Assembly (NCBI RefSeq): GCF_016656965.1
Contig: NZ_CP067977.1
Location: 2,504,501-2,568,500, forward strand
Reading direction: 5' to 3'
DNA from: Brevundimonas vitisensis
GTDB taxonomy: Bacteria > Pseudomonadota > Alphaproteobacteria > Caulobacterales > Caulobacteraceae
DNA: 64,000 nucleotides
A program made the position numbers and the translations under genes. Numbering within the stretch: position 1 is the first letter of the stretch; every line of letters begins with the position of its first letter. The notes beneath the pieces were generated by a model. That model saw only the letters and a program-made list of their open reading frames with translations. It did no database searches and was not told the origin of the DNA. Below are positions 55,145 through 64,000 of this stretch, one piece after another.

Positions 55145-56689
55145 TCAGGCCGCCGCCGCAGTGCTGTCCGGGGCCCACATGTTGCGGGACTTCAGGAAGG
55201 CCTCGTGCTCGGGCAGGGCGTCCGCCATCTGGGCCACCCGCTGGGCAAAGGCGGTCATGCCGGCGGCAGAGCGGGCTGCGTCGCCCAGGGCATAGAGCGG
55301 ATTGCCGGAGCGCGGCACGATCCCCTGTCCGACCATGACGGCCAGCCACGAGCCCATGCTGAAATACTCGTCGGCCCCGACCTGGAACAGTAGGCCCCGG
55401 TCGCGGAAGGCTTCTACCCTCTCGGCCAGGCTGTCGGGGATGGCCATCGCCGCCGCCCGCCGCCAGAACGGCGTGTCGTCGCGGGTGGTCGCGTGATAGT
55501 GCAGGATCACGAAATCGCGGATCAGCTCCACCTCGCGCCCCAGGCGCCGGTTATAGGCAGCGGTGTTGGCGGGGCTGAAATCCCGGTCCGGGAAATGCTG
55601 CAACAGCTTGTAGATGCCGGACTGAACCAGATGGATGCTGGTCGATTCCAGCGGTTCGATGAAGCCTGACGACAGGCCCAGCGACACGACGTTCTTGTCC
55701 CAATAGGTCTTTCGCCGACCGGTCACGAACCGCAGGGGCCGGGGTTCGGCCAGGGCCTCTCCATCCAGATTGGCCAGCAGGGTCTCTCGCGCCTCGTCGT
55801 CGGTGATGTGGTCGCTGCAATAGACATAGCCGTTGCCGGTGCGGTGCTGCAGGCCGATGCGCCACTGCCATCCGGCCGCCCGCGCTGTGGCCGTGGTGTA
55901 GGGGGTCAGGGGGCCGGTTCGGGCACAGGGCACGGCCATGGCCCGGTTCATCGGAAGCCAATGGGACCAGTCCTCATACCCCGCCTTCAGCGCGCCTTCG
56001 ATCAACAGGCCGCGAAAGCCGGTGCAGTCGATGAACAGGTCCGCCTCCAGCACCCGGCCATCGTCCAGCCTGACCCCGCTGACAAAGCCGTCGGAGGGGC
56101 GTTGCTGCACCTCGACCACCTGTCCTTCCAGCCGCTGGACGCCTCGGCTCTCGCAGACGCGGCGGAGGTAGCGGGCATAGAGGCCGGCATCGAAGTGATA
56201 GGCGGTGAACAGGCTGTTCAACGGGGCGCGGCGCGGATCGGGATCACGCTGGCCGACCCGGCCGCGACGCGCTGCCTGGGTGCAGATGGCATGATCGTGC
56301 AGGTCGCCGCCCAACTGCCCCTTGAGCTGGCCCTGCCGATGCAGGTTGAACCAGATGTGGTGGAAGTCCCCCAGCGTTGGTCCGGCTCCGAAGGTGCCAA
56401 AGGGATGGAAATAGGCAGAGTCGGCCCCGCCCCAGCCGTTGAACTGGATGCCCAGTTTCAGACTGGCGCGGGTCTCGCGCATGAACTCGGCCTCGTCCAG
56501 TTCGATCATGGCATTGAAGTCGCGGATCGGCGGCACGGTGGCCTCGCCCACGCCGACGATGCCGATGTCGTCCGACTCCACCAGCTGCACCTGGACATGG
56601 GGCCCGGCCGCGCGCTTCAAGGCCGCCGCCGCCATCCAGCCGGCCGTGCCGCCGCCAACGATCAAGATGGATTGGATCGGTTCGCCCAT
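55145..56689 (-). CDS. Flavin-dependent tryptophan-halogenase family protein (BrvH/PrnA-like)
   Basis: A 514-residue FADH2-dependent enzyme. The flavin-binding GGGTAGWMAA (residues 12-21) is followed by GVGEATVPPIRDF and the catalytic Lys78 in RASLKLGIQF (equivalent to PrnA Lys79). The halogenase motif WxWxI appears as GWQWRIGLQ, and the active-site Glu sits in GFIEPLESTSIHL. All features for hypohalous acid formation are present. Homologues accompany TonB receptors and sugar permeases in Caulobacter and Xanthomonas, and BrvH, an indole-brominating enzyme from a Brevundimonas-like source, belongs to this group. The native substrate is unknown and no flavin reductase gene is nearby. It lies at the end of the maltodextrin locus, facing the permease. 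Confidence 0.93.
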   Translation of the reverse strand: MGEPIQSILIVGGGTAGWMAAAALKRAAGPHVQVQLVESDDIGIVGVGEATVPPIRDFNAMIELDEAEFMRETRASLKLGIQFNGWGGADSAYFHPFGTFGAGPTLGDFHHIWFNLHRQGQLKGQLGGDLHDHAICTQAARRGRVGQRDPDPRRAPLNSLFTAYHFDAGLYARYLRRVCESRGVQRLEGQVVEVQQRPSDGFVSGVRLDDGRVLEADLFIDCTGFRGLLIEGALKAGYEDWSHWLPMNRAMAVPCARTGPLTPYTTATARAAGWQWRIGLQHRTGNGYVYCSDHITDDEARETLLANLDGEALAEPRPLRFVTGRRKTYWDKNVVSLGLSSGFIEPLESTSIHLVQSGIYKLLQHFPDRDFSPANTAAYNRRLGREVELIRDFVILHYHATTRDDTPFWRRAAAMAIPDSLAERVEAFRDRGLLFQVGADEYFSMGSWLAVMVGQGIVPRSGNPLYALGDAARSAAGMTAFAQRVAQMADALPEHEAFLKSRNMWAPDSTAAAA

Positions 56690-56836
56690 CGGCCTGCCCC
56701 AAGAAGATCCGGGCCGCTGAACGGCCTCTCGTGCTGGCGACGATCCTAGACGAGCGGGCCGGGAAGGCCAGTGAAACGACCGGTGCGACTCACGATAGGC
56801 TGCCCCCAGAAACCGTCTGATCGGACCCAAGCGCGC

Positions 56837-57982
56837 GTGACCCAGATTCCCTATGGCCGCCAATGGATCGATGCCGAGGACGAGGCGGCGGTCCTGGCCG
56901 CCCTGCGTGCGCCCATGCTGACCCAGGGCCCGGCAACCGACGCCTTCGAGCGTGAGATCGCCGACTATGTCGGGGCTCGCCATGCCGTGGCGGTGTCCAG
57001 CGCGACGGCCGGTCTGCACCTGTCGATGATGGCTCTGGACCTGGGGTCAGGCGAGGCGATCACCAGCCCCATCACCTTCGTCGCCACGTCCAACACCATG
57101 GTCCAGGTCGGATTGACGCCGGTCTTTGCCGATATCGACCCGGACACCCTGACCCTGTCGCCGTCGGCAGTGGCGGCGGCGATCACGCCCGCCACCCGCC
57201 TGCTGGCCCCGGTCCATTTCGCGGGTCTGCCCGCCGACATGACACCGCTGAAGGCGCTGGCCGGCGACCACGGGCTGAAGATCGTCGAGGACGCCGCCCA
57301 TGCCATAGGTTCGGAGTATGCCGGCGGCGGGCGGGTCGGAAACGGGCTCCATGCGGACCTGACCGTCTTCTCCTTCCACCCGGTCAAGACGATGACGACG
57401 GGAGAGGGGGGGGCGATCACCACCAATGATGCCGAACTTTATGAGCGACTGCGGATGCTGCGGTCCCACGGCATTACGCGCGATCCGACGCGGCTGGCGG
57501 ACCAGCCGGGACCCTGGTGGTACGAACAGCAGGCGATGGGCCTGAACTATCGAATGACGGACATCCAGGCGGCGCTGGGCTCCAGCCAGTTGAAGAAGCT
57601 GGATGGCTTCATCGACCGGCGGCTGGCTATCGTGGCCGACTATCGCCGGGCCTTTGCGGGCCTGGACTGGCTGACCCTGCCGCCCGACGCCGGCGACCGG
57701 CGCATCGGCTGGCATCTCTTCACCACGCAGTTCGATTTCGAGGCGCTGGGCCAGACGAGGGCCGAGGTGATGGCCACCCTGGCGGCCAGGGGCATCGGCA
57801 GTCAGGTCCACTACATCCCCGTGACGCGACAGCCCTGGTACAGAGAGCATCTGGCCACTGATCCCGCTGCCTTCCCCAATGCCGAGGCCTATTACTGCCA
57901 GGCCCTGTCCCTGCCGCTCTATGCGGCCATGACCGATGACGACGTAGCCCAGGTGATCGCTGCCGTCCGGGCCCTGGCATGA
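56837..57982 (+). CDS. pseC: UDP-4-amino-4,6-dideoxy-N-acetyl-beta-L-altrosamine transaminase
   Basis: A 381-residue PLP-dependent aminotransferase of the DegT/DnrJ/EryC1/StrS family. The PLP lysine is Lys184 in FSFHPVKTMTTGEGG. SSATAGLHLSMMAL binds the cofactor phosphate, and QQAMGLNYRMTDIQAALG is the usual dimer-interface block. It converts the 4-keto product of PseB to the 4-amino sugar, the second step of CMP-pseudaminic acid synthesis (called FlmB in Caulobacter). The chosen start is GTG (MTQIPYGRQ...), without a clear ribosome site; the frame is open to 56771. It heads the operon pseC-F-G-H-I, with each junction overlapping except G-H. Confidence 0.92.
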   Translation: MTQIPYGRQWIDAEDEAAVLAALRAPMLTQGPATDAFEREIADYVGARHAVAVSSATAGLHLSMMALDLGSGEAITSPITFVATSNTMVQVGLTPVFADIDPDTLTLSPSAVAAAITPATRLLAPVHFAGLPADMTPLKALAGDHGLKIVEDAAHAIGSEYAGGGRVGNGLHADLTVFSFHPVKTMTTGEGGAITTNDAELYERLRMLRSHGITRDPTRLADQPGPWWYEQQAMGLNYRMTDIQAALGSSQLKKLDGFIDRRLAIVADYRRAFAGLDWLTLPPDAGDRRIGWHLFTTQFDFEALGQTRAEVMATLAARGIGSQVHYIPVTRQPWYREHLATDPAAFPNAEAYYCQALSLPLYAAMTDDDVAQVIAAVRALA

Positions 57983-58674
57983 AGCGGCTGGCCATCATTC
58001 CCGCCCGGGGCGGCAGCAAGCGGTTTCCACGCAAGAACATTCGCCACTTCGCCGGGCGGCCGATCATCGGCTGGTCGATCGCCGCAGCCCTGGACAGCGG
58101 CCTGTTCGACGCCGTCATGGTCTCGACCGATGACGCCGAGATTGCGGCAGTGGCCGAAGAGGAGGGGGCGTCGGTGCCCTTCCGGCGCAGCCCGGCCACA
58201 TCGGGGGATCACGCCACCCTGGTCGAGGTGATGGCCGAGGTGGTCGGCGCCTACGCCGACAAGGGGCAGACCTTCGACGCGGTCTGCTGCATCCTGCCCA
58301 CCGCACCTCTGCTGACGGCCGCGCGACTGGCCGAGGGGGCACAGATGTTCGCCTCGGGCCGTTTCGACAGTGTCTTTGCTCTGGTCGCCTTCCCGGCCCC
58401 GGTTCAGCGGGCCTTGCGACGCGACGCGGACGGCATGGCCAGCATGCTGCATCCCGAACACTATGCCAGCCGGTCTCAGGACCTGGAGCCGGCCTATCAT
58501 GATGCGGGTCAGTTCTACTGGGCTTCGGCGGCGACCTGGCTGTCGCGGGCATCGGTGTTCGCGGGGCGGGCCGGAACCCTGGTCCTGGACCCCATGGAGT
58601 CGCAGGATATCGACACCGAGGCGGACTGGCGGCTGGCCGAACTGAAACACCAGTGGCGGAAGACCGGGGCGTGA
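57979..58674 (+). CDS. pseF: Pseudaminic acid cytidylyltransferase
   Basis: A 231-residue nucleotidyltransferase. MKRLAIIPARGGSKRFPRKNI is the CTP-binding loop of CMP-sialic/pseudaminic acid synthetases (R-x-GSK-R-x-P-x-KN). VSTDDAEIA and CCILPTAPLLTA are further family blocks, and DAGQFYWASA with VLDPMESQDIDTEADW marks the pseudaminate branch. It activates pseudaminic acid with CTP to CMP-Pse, the donor for flagellin glycosylation. Its ATG overlaps the pseC stop (ATGA) and its stop overlaps the pseG start (GTGA). It is cytoplasmic. Confidence 0.94.
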   Translation: MKRLAIIPARGGSKRFPRKNIRHFAGRPIIGWSIAAALDSGLFDAVMVSTDDAEIAAVAEEEGASVPFRRSPATSGDHATLVEVMAEVVGAYADKGQTFDAVCCILPTAPLLTAARLAEGAQMFASGRFDSVFALVAFPAPVQRALRRDADGMASMLHPEHYASRSQDLEPAYHDAGQFYWASAATWLSRASVFAGRAGTLVLDPMESQDIDTEADWRLAELKHQWRKTGA

Positions 58675-59639
58675 GCCGGCTGCCATGCCTGGTCATCCTG
58701 ACCGAGGGGGACGCAGCGCGGGGCCTGGGTCATGTCGTGCGCTGCTCAGCCTATGGCCAGGGGTGGCGCGCACGGGGCGGTGAGGTGCGCTGGATCCTAG
58801 ACGGAGACGATCGGGCAGCCGGTGTGGCGGCGGAGACAGGTCCGGTGCGGCGACAGCCCTGGCAGAGCGGCCCTCTGCCCGACATCGCGCCAGATGAAGT
58901 CGCCCTGGTCGATTCCTATGCGCTTTCACAGGATCTGGCCGAGGGTGTGCTGGGCCGCGCGCAGCAGACCGTCTTCATCGATGATCTGGGCTCTCTGGCC
59001 TATCCGGGCGGGCTGGTGGTCAGCCCCGCCGTGCAGAGGGCGGACCGGGCGGGAGCGGCCGAATGGCTGATGGGGCCGCGCTGGCAACCGCTGAGACCGG
59101 CCTTCAGGATTGTGCCGAAACGCACGGCGGTGTCGGACCAAGTACGGCGAGTGCTGGTGAGCCTGGGCGGGACAGATGTCCGCAGTCTGAGCGCACGGGT
59201 GGTCTCTGTCGTGCGCCGCCTCCTGCCGGAGGCGGCCATCGACGTCTTGGGGCCTGCACCGGCGGAGCCCGGCGTGATAGCCTACCTGGATCGTGACGCC
59301 GCCGCAGTCGCGCGATTGATGGCCCAGGCCGATCTGGCCATCAGTGCGGGAGGTCAGACGATCTTCGAGCTGGCGGCCTGCGGAACGCCGACGGTGATGA
59401 TCGCTGTGGCAGCAAACCAGGCGGCCAACCTGGCGCTGTGGCCCTCGCTGGCCGGCTTCGAGGCGGCCGGGGCGTGGGACGATCCGGACCTGGACCAGCA
59501 GGTTGCGCGCGCGGTGGTGGCCCTGGCCCCCTCGGCGCGGCGCGCTGGCATCACCGCACGCGCCCAGCAGGCCGTCGATGGTGGCGGTGTCGATCGCCTG
59601 CTGGACCGGCTGACAGAGGCAGTCCCCACGCTTCGTTAA
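58671..59639 (+). CDS. pseG: UDP-2,4-diacetamido-2,4,6-trideoxy-beta-L-altropyranose hydrolase
   Basis: A 322-residue GT-B-like nucleotide-sugar hydrolase. The N-terminal GDAARGLGHVVRC carries the catalytic-site Gly/His block (GxGHxxR) of PseG, and VDSYALSQD and ISAGGQTIFELAACGTPTVMI form the second, UDP-binding half. It removes UDP from the diacetamido sugar before condensation with pyruvate. I chose GTG 58671 from its overlap with the pseF stop. The adenine-rich TTAACCC after the stop separates it from pseH by 50 bases. Called FlmD in Caulobacter literature. Confidence 0.91.
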   Translation: MSRLPCLVILTEGDAARGLGHVVRCSAYGQGWRARGGEVRWILDGDDRAAGVAAETGPVRRQPWQSGPLPDIAPDEVALVDSYALSQDLAEGVLGRAQQTVFIDDLGSLAYPGGLVVSPAVQRADRAGAAEWLMGPRWQPLRPAFRIVPKRTAVSDQVRRVLVSLGGTDVRSLSARVVSVVRRLLPEAAIDVLGPAPAEPGVIAYLDRDAAAVARLMAQADLAISAGGQTIFELAACGTPTVMIAVAANQAANLALWPSLAGFEAAGAWDDPDLDQQVARAVVALAPSARRAGITARAQQAVDGGGVDRLLDRLTEAVPTLR

Positions 59640-59689
59640 CCCTGGCGGGATTCAATGCGCGAGGCGGTGACCGCCGAAAGGATTTCGCC

Positions 59690-60250
59690 TTGCCCCGTCT
59701 GGCCGACTGCGCCCTCAAGCCCCTGACCCTCGCCGATGGCGATCGCGTTCTGGCCTGGCGCAACCAGGACCGGGTGCGGGCCAATATGTACACCGACCAC
59801 GTCATTGCCCCTGCCGAACACGCCCTCTGGCTGGAGCGGGCCCTGGCGGACGAGCGGGCGGCTTATCGCATCTTCGAGCATCAGGGACGGCCCATCGGCT
59901 TTGTCTCCTTCACCGACATCCGGCGCGAGCATGGACGTTGCACCTGGGCCTTTTATCTGGGCGAGGCCGACGCCCCGCGGGGCTCTGGAGCGGCGATGGA
60001 GTATCTGGCCCTGGACGAGGTCTTCGGTCCGCTTGGGCTCGAAAAGCTGTGCTGCGAGGTCTTTGTGTTCAATGCGGCGGTGATCCGGCTGCATCACCGG
60101 TTCGGCTTCGTCGAGGAGGGGCGATTTGTCCGCCACTACCGGAAGGACGGCGAGATGAAAGACATCGTGGCCCTGGCCCGGTTCGCTGAAGGGTGGGCCG
60201 ATGATCGCCAGCGCCTGGCCCCGGTCGTGTTCGAGGAGGCCGCCGTATGA
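59690..60250 (+). CDS. pseH: UDP-4-amino-4,6-dideoxy-N-acetyl-beta-L-altrosamine N-acetyltransferase
   Basis: A 186-residue GNAT acetyltransferase. Features are LTLADGDRVLAWRNQDRVRANMYTDHVIAPAEH at the N-terminus, typical of PseH/FlmH, RPIGFVSFTDIRREHGRCTWAFYLGE as the central sheet, and GSGAAMEYLALDEVFGPLGLEKLCCEVFVFNAAVIRLHHRFGFVEEG with the acetyl-CoA loop. It acetylates the 4-amino group made by PseC. The start is a TTG at 59690 with AAAGGA 7 bases upstream; a longer frame from 59438 overlaps pseG and is not supported. The stop overlaps the pseI ATG. Confidence 0.9.
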   Translation: MPRLADCALKPLTLADGDRVLAWRNQDRVRANMYTDHVIAPAEHALWLERALADERAAYRIFEHQGRPIGFVSFTDIRREHGRCTWAFYLGEADAPRGSGAAMEYLALDEVFGPLGLEKLCCEVFVFNAAVIRLHHRFGFVEEGRFVRHYRKDGEMKDIVALARFAEGWADDRQRLAPVVFEEAAV

Positions 60251-61272
60251 GCTTCGCCTGGCCCGACCGCGTCTTCATGGTCGCCGAACTGTCGGCCAAT
60301 CACGGAGGGTCGCTGGAGGTCTGCCTGGACACGGTGCGGGCGGCGGCGGCCGCTGGCGCGGATGCGATCAAGCTGCAGACCTATACGCCCGACACGATCA
60401 CCCTGGACTGCGACAGCCCCTCGTTTCGCATCGGTGGCGGCACCTTGTGGGACGGACGGACCCTGCATGATCTGTATGCAGAGGCGATGACGCCGTGGGA
60501 ATGGCATGCGCCGATCCAGGCAGAGGCCGAGCGCAACGGTCTGGCCTTCTTTTCCTCGCCCTTCGACGCGACGGCGGTAGACTTTCTGGACGGCCTGGGC
60601 GTGCCGATGTTCAAGATCGCCTCGTTCGAGATCGACGACATCCCCCTGATCGAGCATGCGGCGTCCAAGGGGCGGCCGATGGTGATATCGACCGGCATAG
60701 CGGGCCTGGGTCAGATCGAGGAAGCGGTGTCGGCCTGCCGGCGGATGGGGGCCGAGGACATCACTCTGTTGAAATGCACCTCGGCCTATCCGGCAGATCC
60801 GGCAGATGCGGATTTGCGGACCATTCCCAGCCTGGCCGAGACCTTCGGCTGCAAAGCTGGCCTGTCGGACCATACGACCAATCCGGCGGTGGCGATCGCG
60901 GCAGTGGCCCTGGGTGCCTGTATGATCGAGAAACACTTCATCCTCGACAGGGCCATCGGCGGGCCGGACGCCAGTTTTTCCCTGACGCCAGAGGAATTCT
61001 CCACCCTGGTTGACGGGGTGCGCGTGGCCGAGGCCGCATTGGGTCAGGTGCGCTATGGCCCCAGGGGGCAGGCCGCCTCCAATGCGCGCTATGGCCGGTC
61101 GTTGTTCATCGCCGCAGACGTCGCGGCGGGTGAGGCGCTTACGCCGGACAATCTGAGATCGGTACGCCCCGGTGAAGGGCTGCACCCGCGCCATTACCGC
61201 GAGCTGCTGGGTCGGCGACTGCGCGTGCCAGCGGCCAAGGGCACGCCGATGAACTGGTCACTGCTGGAGTAG
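60247..61272 (+). CDS. pseI: Pseudaminic acid synthase
   Basis: A 341-residue NeuB-family synthase. The TIM-barrel domain starts VFMVAELSANHGGSLEVCLDTVRAAAAAGADAIKLQTYTPDT, with metal- and PEP-site blocks FFSSPFDATAVDFLD, MVISTGIA and LLKCTSAYPA, and DHT in LSDHTTN. The C-terminal SAF (antifreeze-like) domain is about residues 280-340 (RSLFIAADVAAGEALTPDNLRSVRPGEGLHPRHY). It condenses phosphoenolpyruvate with the C6 sugar from PseG to give pseudaminic acid. The ATG overlaps the pseH stop. It converges on pseB with only 3 bases between the stops. Confidence 0.94.
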   Translation: MSFAWPDRVFMVAELSANHGGSLEVCLDTVRAAAAAGADAIKLQTYTPDTITLDCDSPSFRIGGGTLWDGRTLHDLYAEAMTPWEWHAPIQAEAERNGLAFFSSPFDATAVDFLDGLGVPMFKIASFEIDDIPLIEHAASKGRPMVISTGIAGLGQIEEAVSACRRMGAEDITLLKCTSAYPADPADADLRTIPSLAETFGCKAGLSDHTTNPAVAIAAVALGACMIEKHFILDRAIGGPDASFSLTPEEFSTLVDGVRVAEAALGQVRYGPRGQAASNARYGRSLFIAADVAAGEALTPDNLRSVRPGEGLHPRHYRELLGRRLRVPAAKGTPMNWSLLE

Positions 61273-61275
61273 GGC

Positions 61276-62307
<1,032 letters not shown>

Positions 62308-62363
62308 CTATTCGACGATTCGGGGCCGGCTGCCGAATGGCGATCTGGCCAGGTACTGAACGC

Positions 62364-62400
62364 AAAAAACCGGATGCAAGACGATCAGTCCTGCATCCGG
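62364..62400 (-). terminator. Intrinsic terminator of the small exported-protein gene
   Basis: On the minus strand CCGGATGCA / TGCATCCGG forms a 9-bp stem with an inner GAC/GTC pairing and is followed by TTTTTTGCG, the best U-run in the window. It lies about 48 bases beyond the stop at 62449. Confidence 0.93.
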
Positions 62401-62448
62401 CTTATTGTCAGCCAAACCGCGACCTAATGGGCCGCGATGTCGAAAATC

Positions 62449-62673
62449 TTAGGCGCTTTCAGCGTCGTCGTCGGAAACGACGGCGATGGTGCCGATCAGG
62501 ACAGCGCCGCCGATCAGCAGAACGGGCAGCGGAATGCCAGCGAATTCGCTGGAAGCATCGGCGGTCGCGCCGATACGGTCACCCACGCGAACGGTGGTGG
62601 AAGCGCCAGCGGCGGCGGCTTGGCCGGCAACGAGCAACAGGCCAGCGGCAACGGCAACGACGGACTTACGCAT
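62449..62673 (-). CDS. Small exported single-pass protein of unknown function
   Basis: A 74-residue protein: a cleavable signal peptide (MRKSVVAVAAGLLLVAGQAAAA), a short region with TTVRVGDRIG, a second hydrophobic segment (about residues 48-66, LPVLLIGGAVLIGTIAVV) and an acidic tail (SDDDAESA). AAGGGGA lies 7 bases before the ATG, and a strong terminator follows, so it is an independently expressed gene. I recall similar small proteins with a helix then an acidic end near envelope and polysaccharide genes of sphingomonads and Caulobacterales, but no function is known. If the first segment is cleaved, the second would anchor it in the inner membrane. Confidence 0.75.
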   Translation of the reverse strand: MRKSVVAVAAGLLLVAGQAAAAGASTTVRVGDRIGATADASSEFAGIPLPVLLIGGAVLIGTIAVVSDDDAESA

Positions 62674-62791
62674 GATAATCCCCTTAGCTTAAGAGCCGCG
62701 AGCTGTTACCCGCGCACCAATCTAGAACTCTTCTAATCCGGCACAGTTTCCAAAGCAAGGAAAATTGCCGCAGTGCGGAAAAGTCCGCTGC

Positions 62792-64000
62792 CTATGGCAC
62801 CCGGCTGCGAGCGACCATGACATCGTCCAGCCAAACGGCGACAGCGGTTCTGCGGTCACCTGGGCGGGTTACGAGCCGAAGCCATTGGGCCGTGCAGCCA
62901 GCATTTGGCACGGTGAATTCGGACTCAAGGGCGGTCCAGCCTGAGGCCTGGGTACCGGCCACGACAATCCGCTGATCGGCGAGGGGCTGCGGACGTTCAA
63001 CGCAGCGGATCTGCCACGACAGCCGAGAATCGGGCCCACCGGACTCGAGTCGATACTGGCTCGTCAGGCGATAGGCGCCAGGAGACAGCAGCAGAAGCTG
63101 CTCGACCGCAGCACCGGAGCCGAATCCGTCATAGGTCACGCGCAGGGCCTGATTGCCGGTGCGGATCTCGTCTTCAATCACCTCTGCCGACAGTCCAGCG
63201 GTCGAAAGCAGCGTCATCGCGAAAGGCTTGATCTCGGTTCCGGGCGAAAAGTCGCCGCCGACCACGAACCGGGTCACAGGCGGCCTTGCGATGGCCGTAC
63301 GCAGGACGGCTATGGCCTCGAACTGATTCTGGCGCACCCACAGGTCGTAAATCTCGGCCAATTCCGAATCGCTCAGCCGCCCAGGTGTCTGTTCCAGACC
63401 TGCCACGAGCGTGGCGGTCAGGGATTCGGTGCCCGGACGGCGCTGGAGGGCGTTAAAGAACTCACGATCCCAAGGCGGTGCTGTGGCCAGAAGGTTTCGA
63501 AGCGGGGCCAGGGCGCGGGGGTCCTGGCTCGCTGCGGTCATCAGCAGATTGAAGACTTCGGCCTGCGCAACGCCTCGCCGCGCGAGCGCGTCAGCGTGGG
63601 CGAAGGACGAGGCGTAGTCACCGACGCGGAGCCGCCGGTCGACCAGCCAGCCGTGGCTGGGCGTGTCCCGAAGACTCCAGTTCCCTGCCAGGGTCAGGAT
63701 GTCGTCGGCAGCGACGACGTCACCTTCCGCCGCTGTGACCAACCCGAGCGTCCGCAGGGCCTTGATGGTGAACGGAGCGCGGGTCAGGGCGTCTGCGGCC
63801 AGATCGCGCGCATTGTCCGGTCGACCGGCCGCCAGCTCGATTTCGGCCGAGCGAGCCAGGACAGCGGGCGAGGAGGGGGCTGCGCGCAGCGCAAGCTCGG
63901 GCGGGGCTCTTTGCGCGACCGGAGCCACCACGATCTGCCAACCCAGCCAGATCGCGGCCGGAATCAGCAGATAGCCAAGCCAATTACCGACCGACGGTCC
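62792..64000 (-). CDS. Membrane-anchored helical-repeat protein with C-terminal beta-sandwich-like domain (5' end outside window)
   Basis: The frame stays open from the stop at 62792 to the window edge, so the N-terminus is missing and the GTG at 63931 is internal. The visible 402 residues begin with a membrane segment (WLGYLLIPAAIWLGWQIVV) and continue with TPR-like helices (about 30-230: SAEIELAAGRPDNARDLAADALTRAPFTIKALRTLGLV). A beta-rich tail (about 245-402) with SPGAYRLTSQYRL, RLSWQIRC and AVWLDDVMVAR resembles a carbohydrate-binding-module jelly roll. Such proteins accompany exopolysaccharide export or modification, but that role is inferred. The upstream gene lies outside the window. 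Confidence 0.72.
   Translation of the reverse strand, partial: GPSVGNWLGYLLIPAAIWLGWQIVVAPVAQRAPPELALRAAPSSPAVLARSAEIELAAGRPDNARDLAADALTRAPFTIKALRTLGLVTAAEGDVVAADDILTLAGNWSLRDTPSHGWLVDRRLRVGDYASSFAHADALARRGVAQAEVFNLLMTAASQDPRALAPLRNLLATAPPWDREFFNALQRRPGTESLTATLVAGLEQTPGRLSDSELAEIYDLWVRQNQFEAIAVLRTAIARPPVTRFVVGGDFSPGTEIKPFAMTLLSTAGLSAEVIEDEIRTGNQALRVTYDGFGSGAAVEQLLLLSPGAYRLTSQYRLESGGPDSRLSWQIRCVERPQPLADQRIVVAGTQASGWTALESEFTVPNAGCTAQWLRLVTRPGDRRTAVAVWLDDVMVARSRVP

Overview
The window reads as chromosomal DNA of a high-GC alphaproteobacterium of the Caulobacterales, most likely Brevundimonas or a close relative. This is inferred from the gene content: a PleC-like kinase, the trcR / quinone oxidoreductase / DUF1192 / DUF1465 / rpmE neighbourhood, a TonB-receptor-centred sugar locus with a tryptophan-halogenase homologue, and a complete pseudaminic acid set. 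There are 49 protein genes, two of them cut by the window edges. I see no tRNA, rRNA, CRISPR array, transposase or prophage.

Layout. 1-4750: end of a small membrane-protein/periplasmic-sensor operon, a RibD-like reductase, a PleC-type sensor kinase, a conserved hypothetical and a CBS-domain protein. 4867-13883: an ALDH7-type dehydrogenase, TrcR, a secreted cyanovirin-like/beta-gamma-crystallin protein, a quinone oxidoreductase, DUF1192, DUF1465 (with a textbook sigma-54 promoter), an L,D-transpeptidase, ribosomal protein L31 and an exporter-type ABC transporter. 13909-25617: a VWA-domain protein with a long polyproline tract, a Kef-type K+/H+ antiporter, a diiron hydrolase facing a TetR regulator, two coupled TPR proteins, a duplicated DUF4168 protein, a DUF983 protein and a large AMIN-like/TPR protein. 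25671-30217: a type I secretion ABC/adaptor pair and an ammonium transporter. 30528-38714: an M16 peptidase, then a TonB receptor, a secreted lipoprotein and an isolated GspC.

38759-56689 is a maltodextrin/starch utilisation locus. A GH97 glucosidase, an SLC45-like sugar permease, an esterase and a GH15 glucoamylase form one minus-strand operon facing a LacI regulator. A GH13 amylase-like enzyme and a GH13 alpha-glucosidase form a second operon, facing a TonB-dependent receptor, a FucP-type hexose permease and a flavin-dependent halogenase homologue. The inferred flow is outer-membrane uptake, periplasmic trimming, inner-membrane uptake of maltose or glucose, and cytoplasmic hydrolysis.

56837-62277 carries all six enzymes that turn UDP-GlcNAc into CMP-pseudaminic acid (PseC, F, G, H, I on the plus strand; PseB converging on them), as used for flagellin glycosylation. 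The window ends with a small secreted membrane protein and a truncated membrane-anchored helical-repeat protein with a beta-sandwich-like tail.

Non-coding structure. GC-rich hairpins of the CCTCCC...GGGAGG family recur between genes. Two enlarged versions with terminal inverted repeats lie in the sugar locus, and one supplies the Shine-Dalgarno of the permease gene. Candidate operators, a sigma-54 promoter and several good intrinsic terminators are listed individually.
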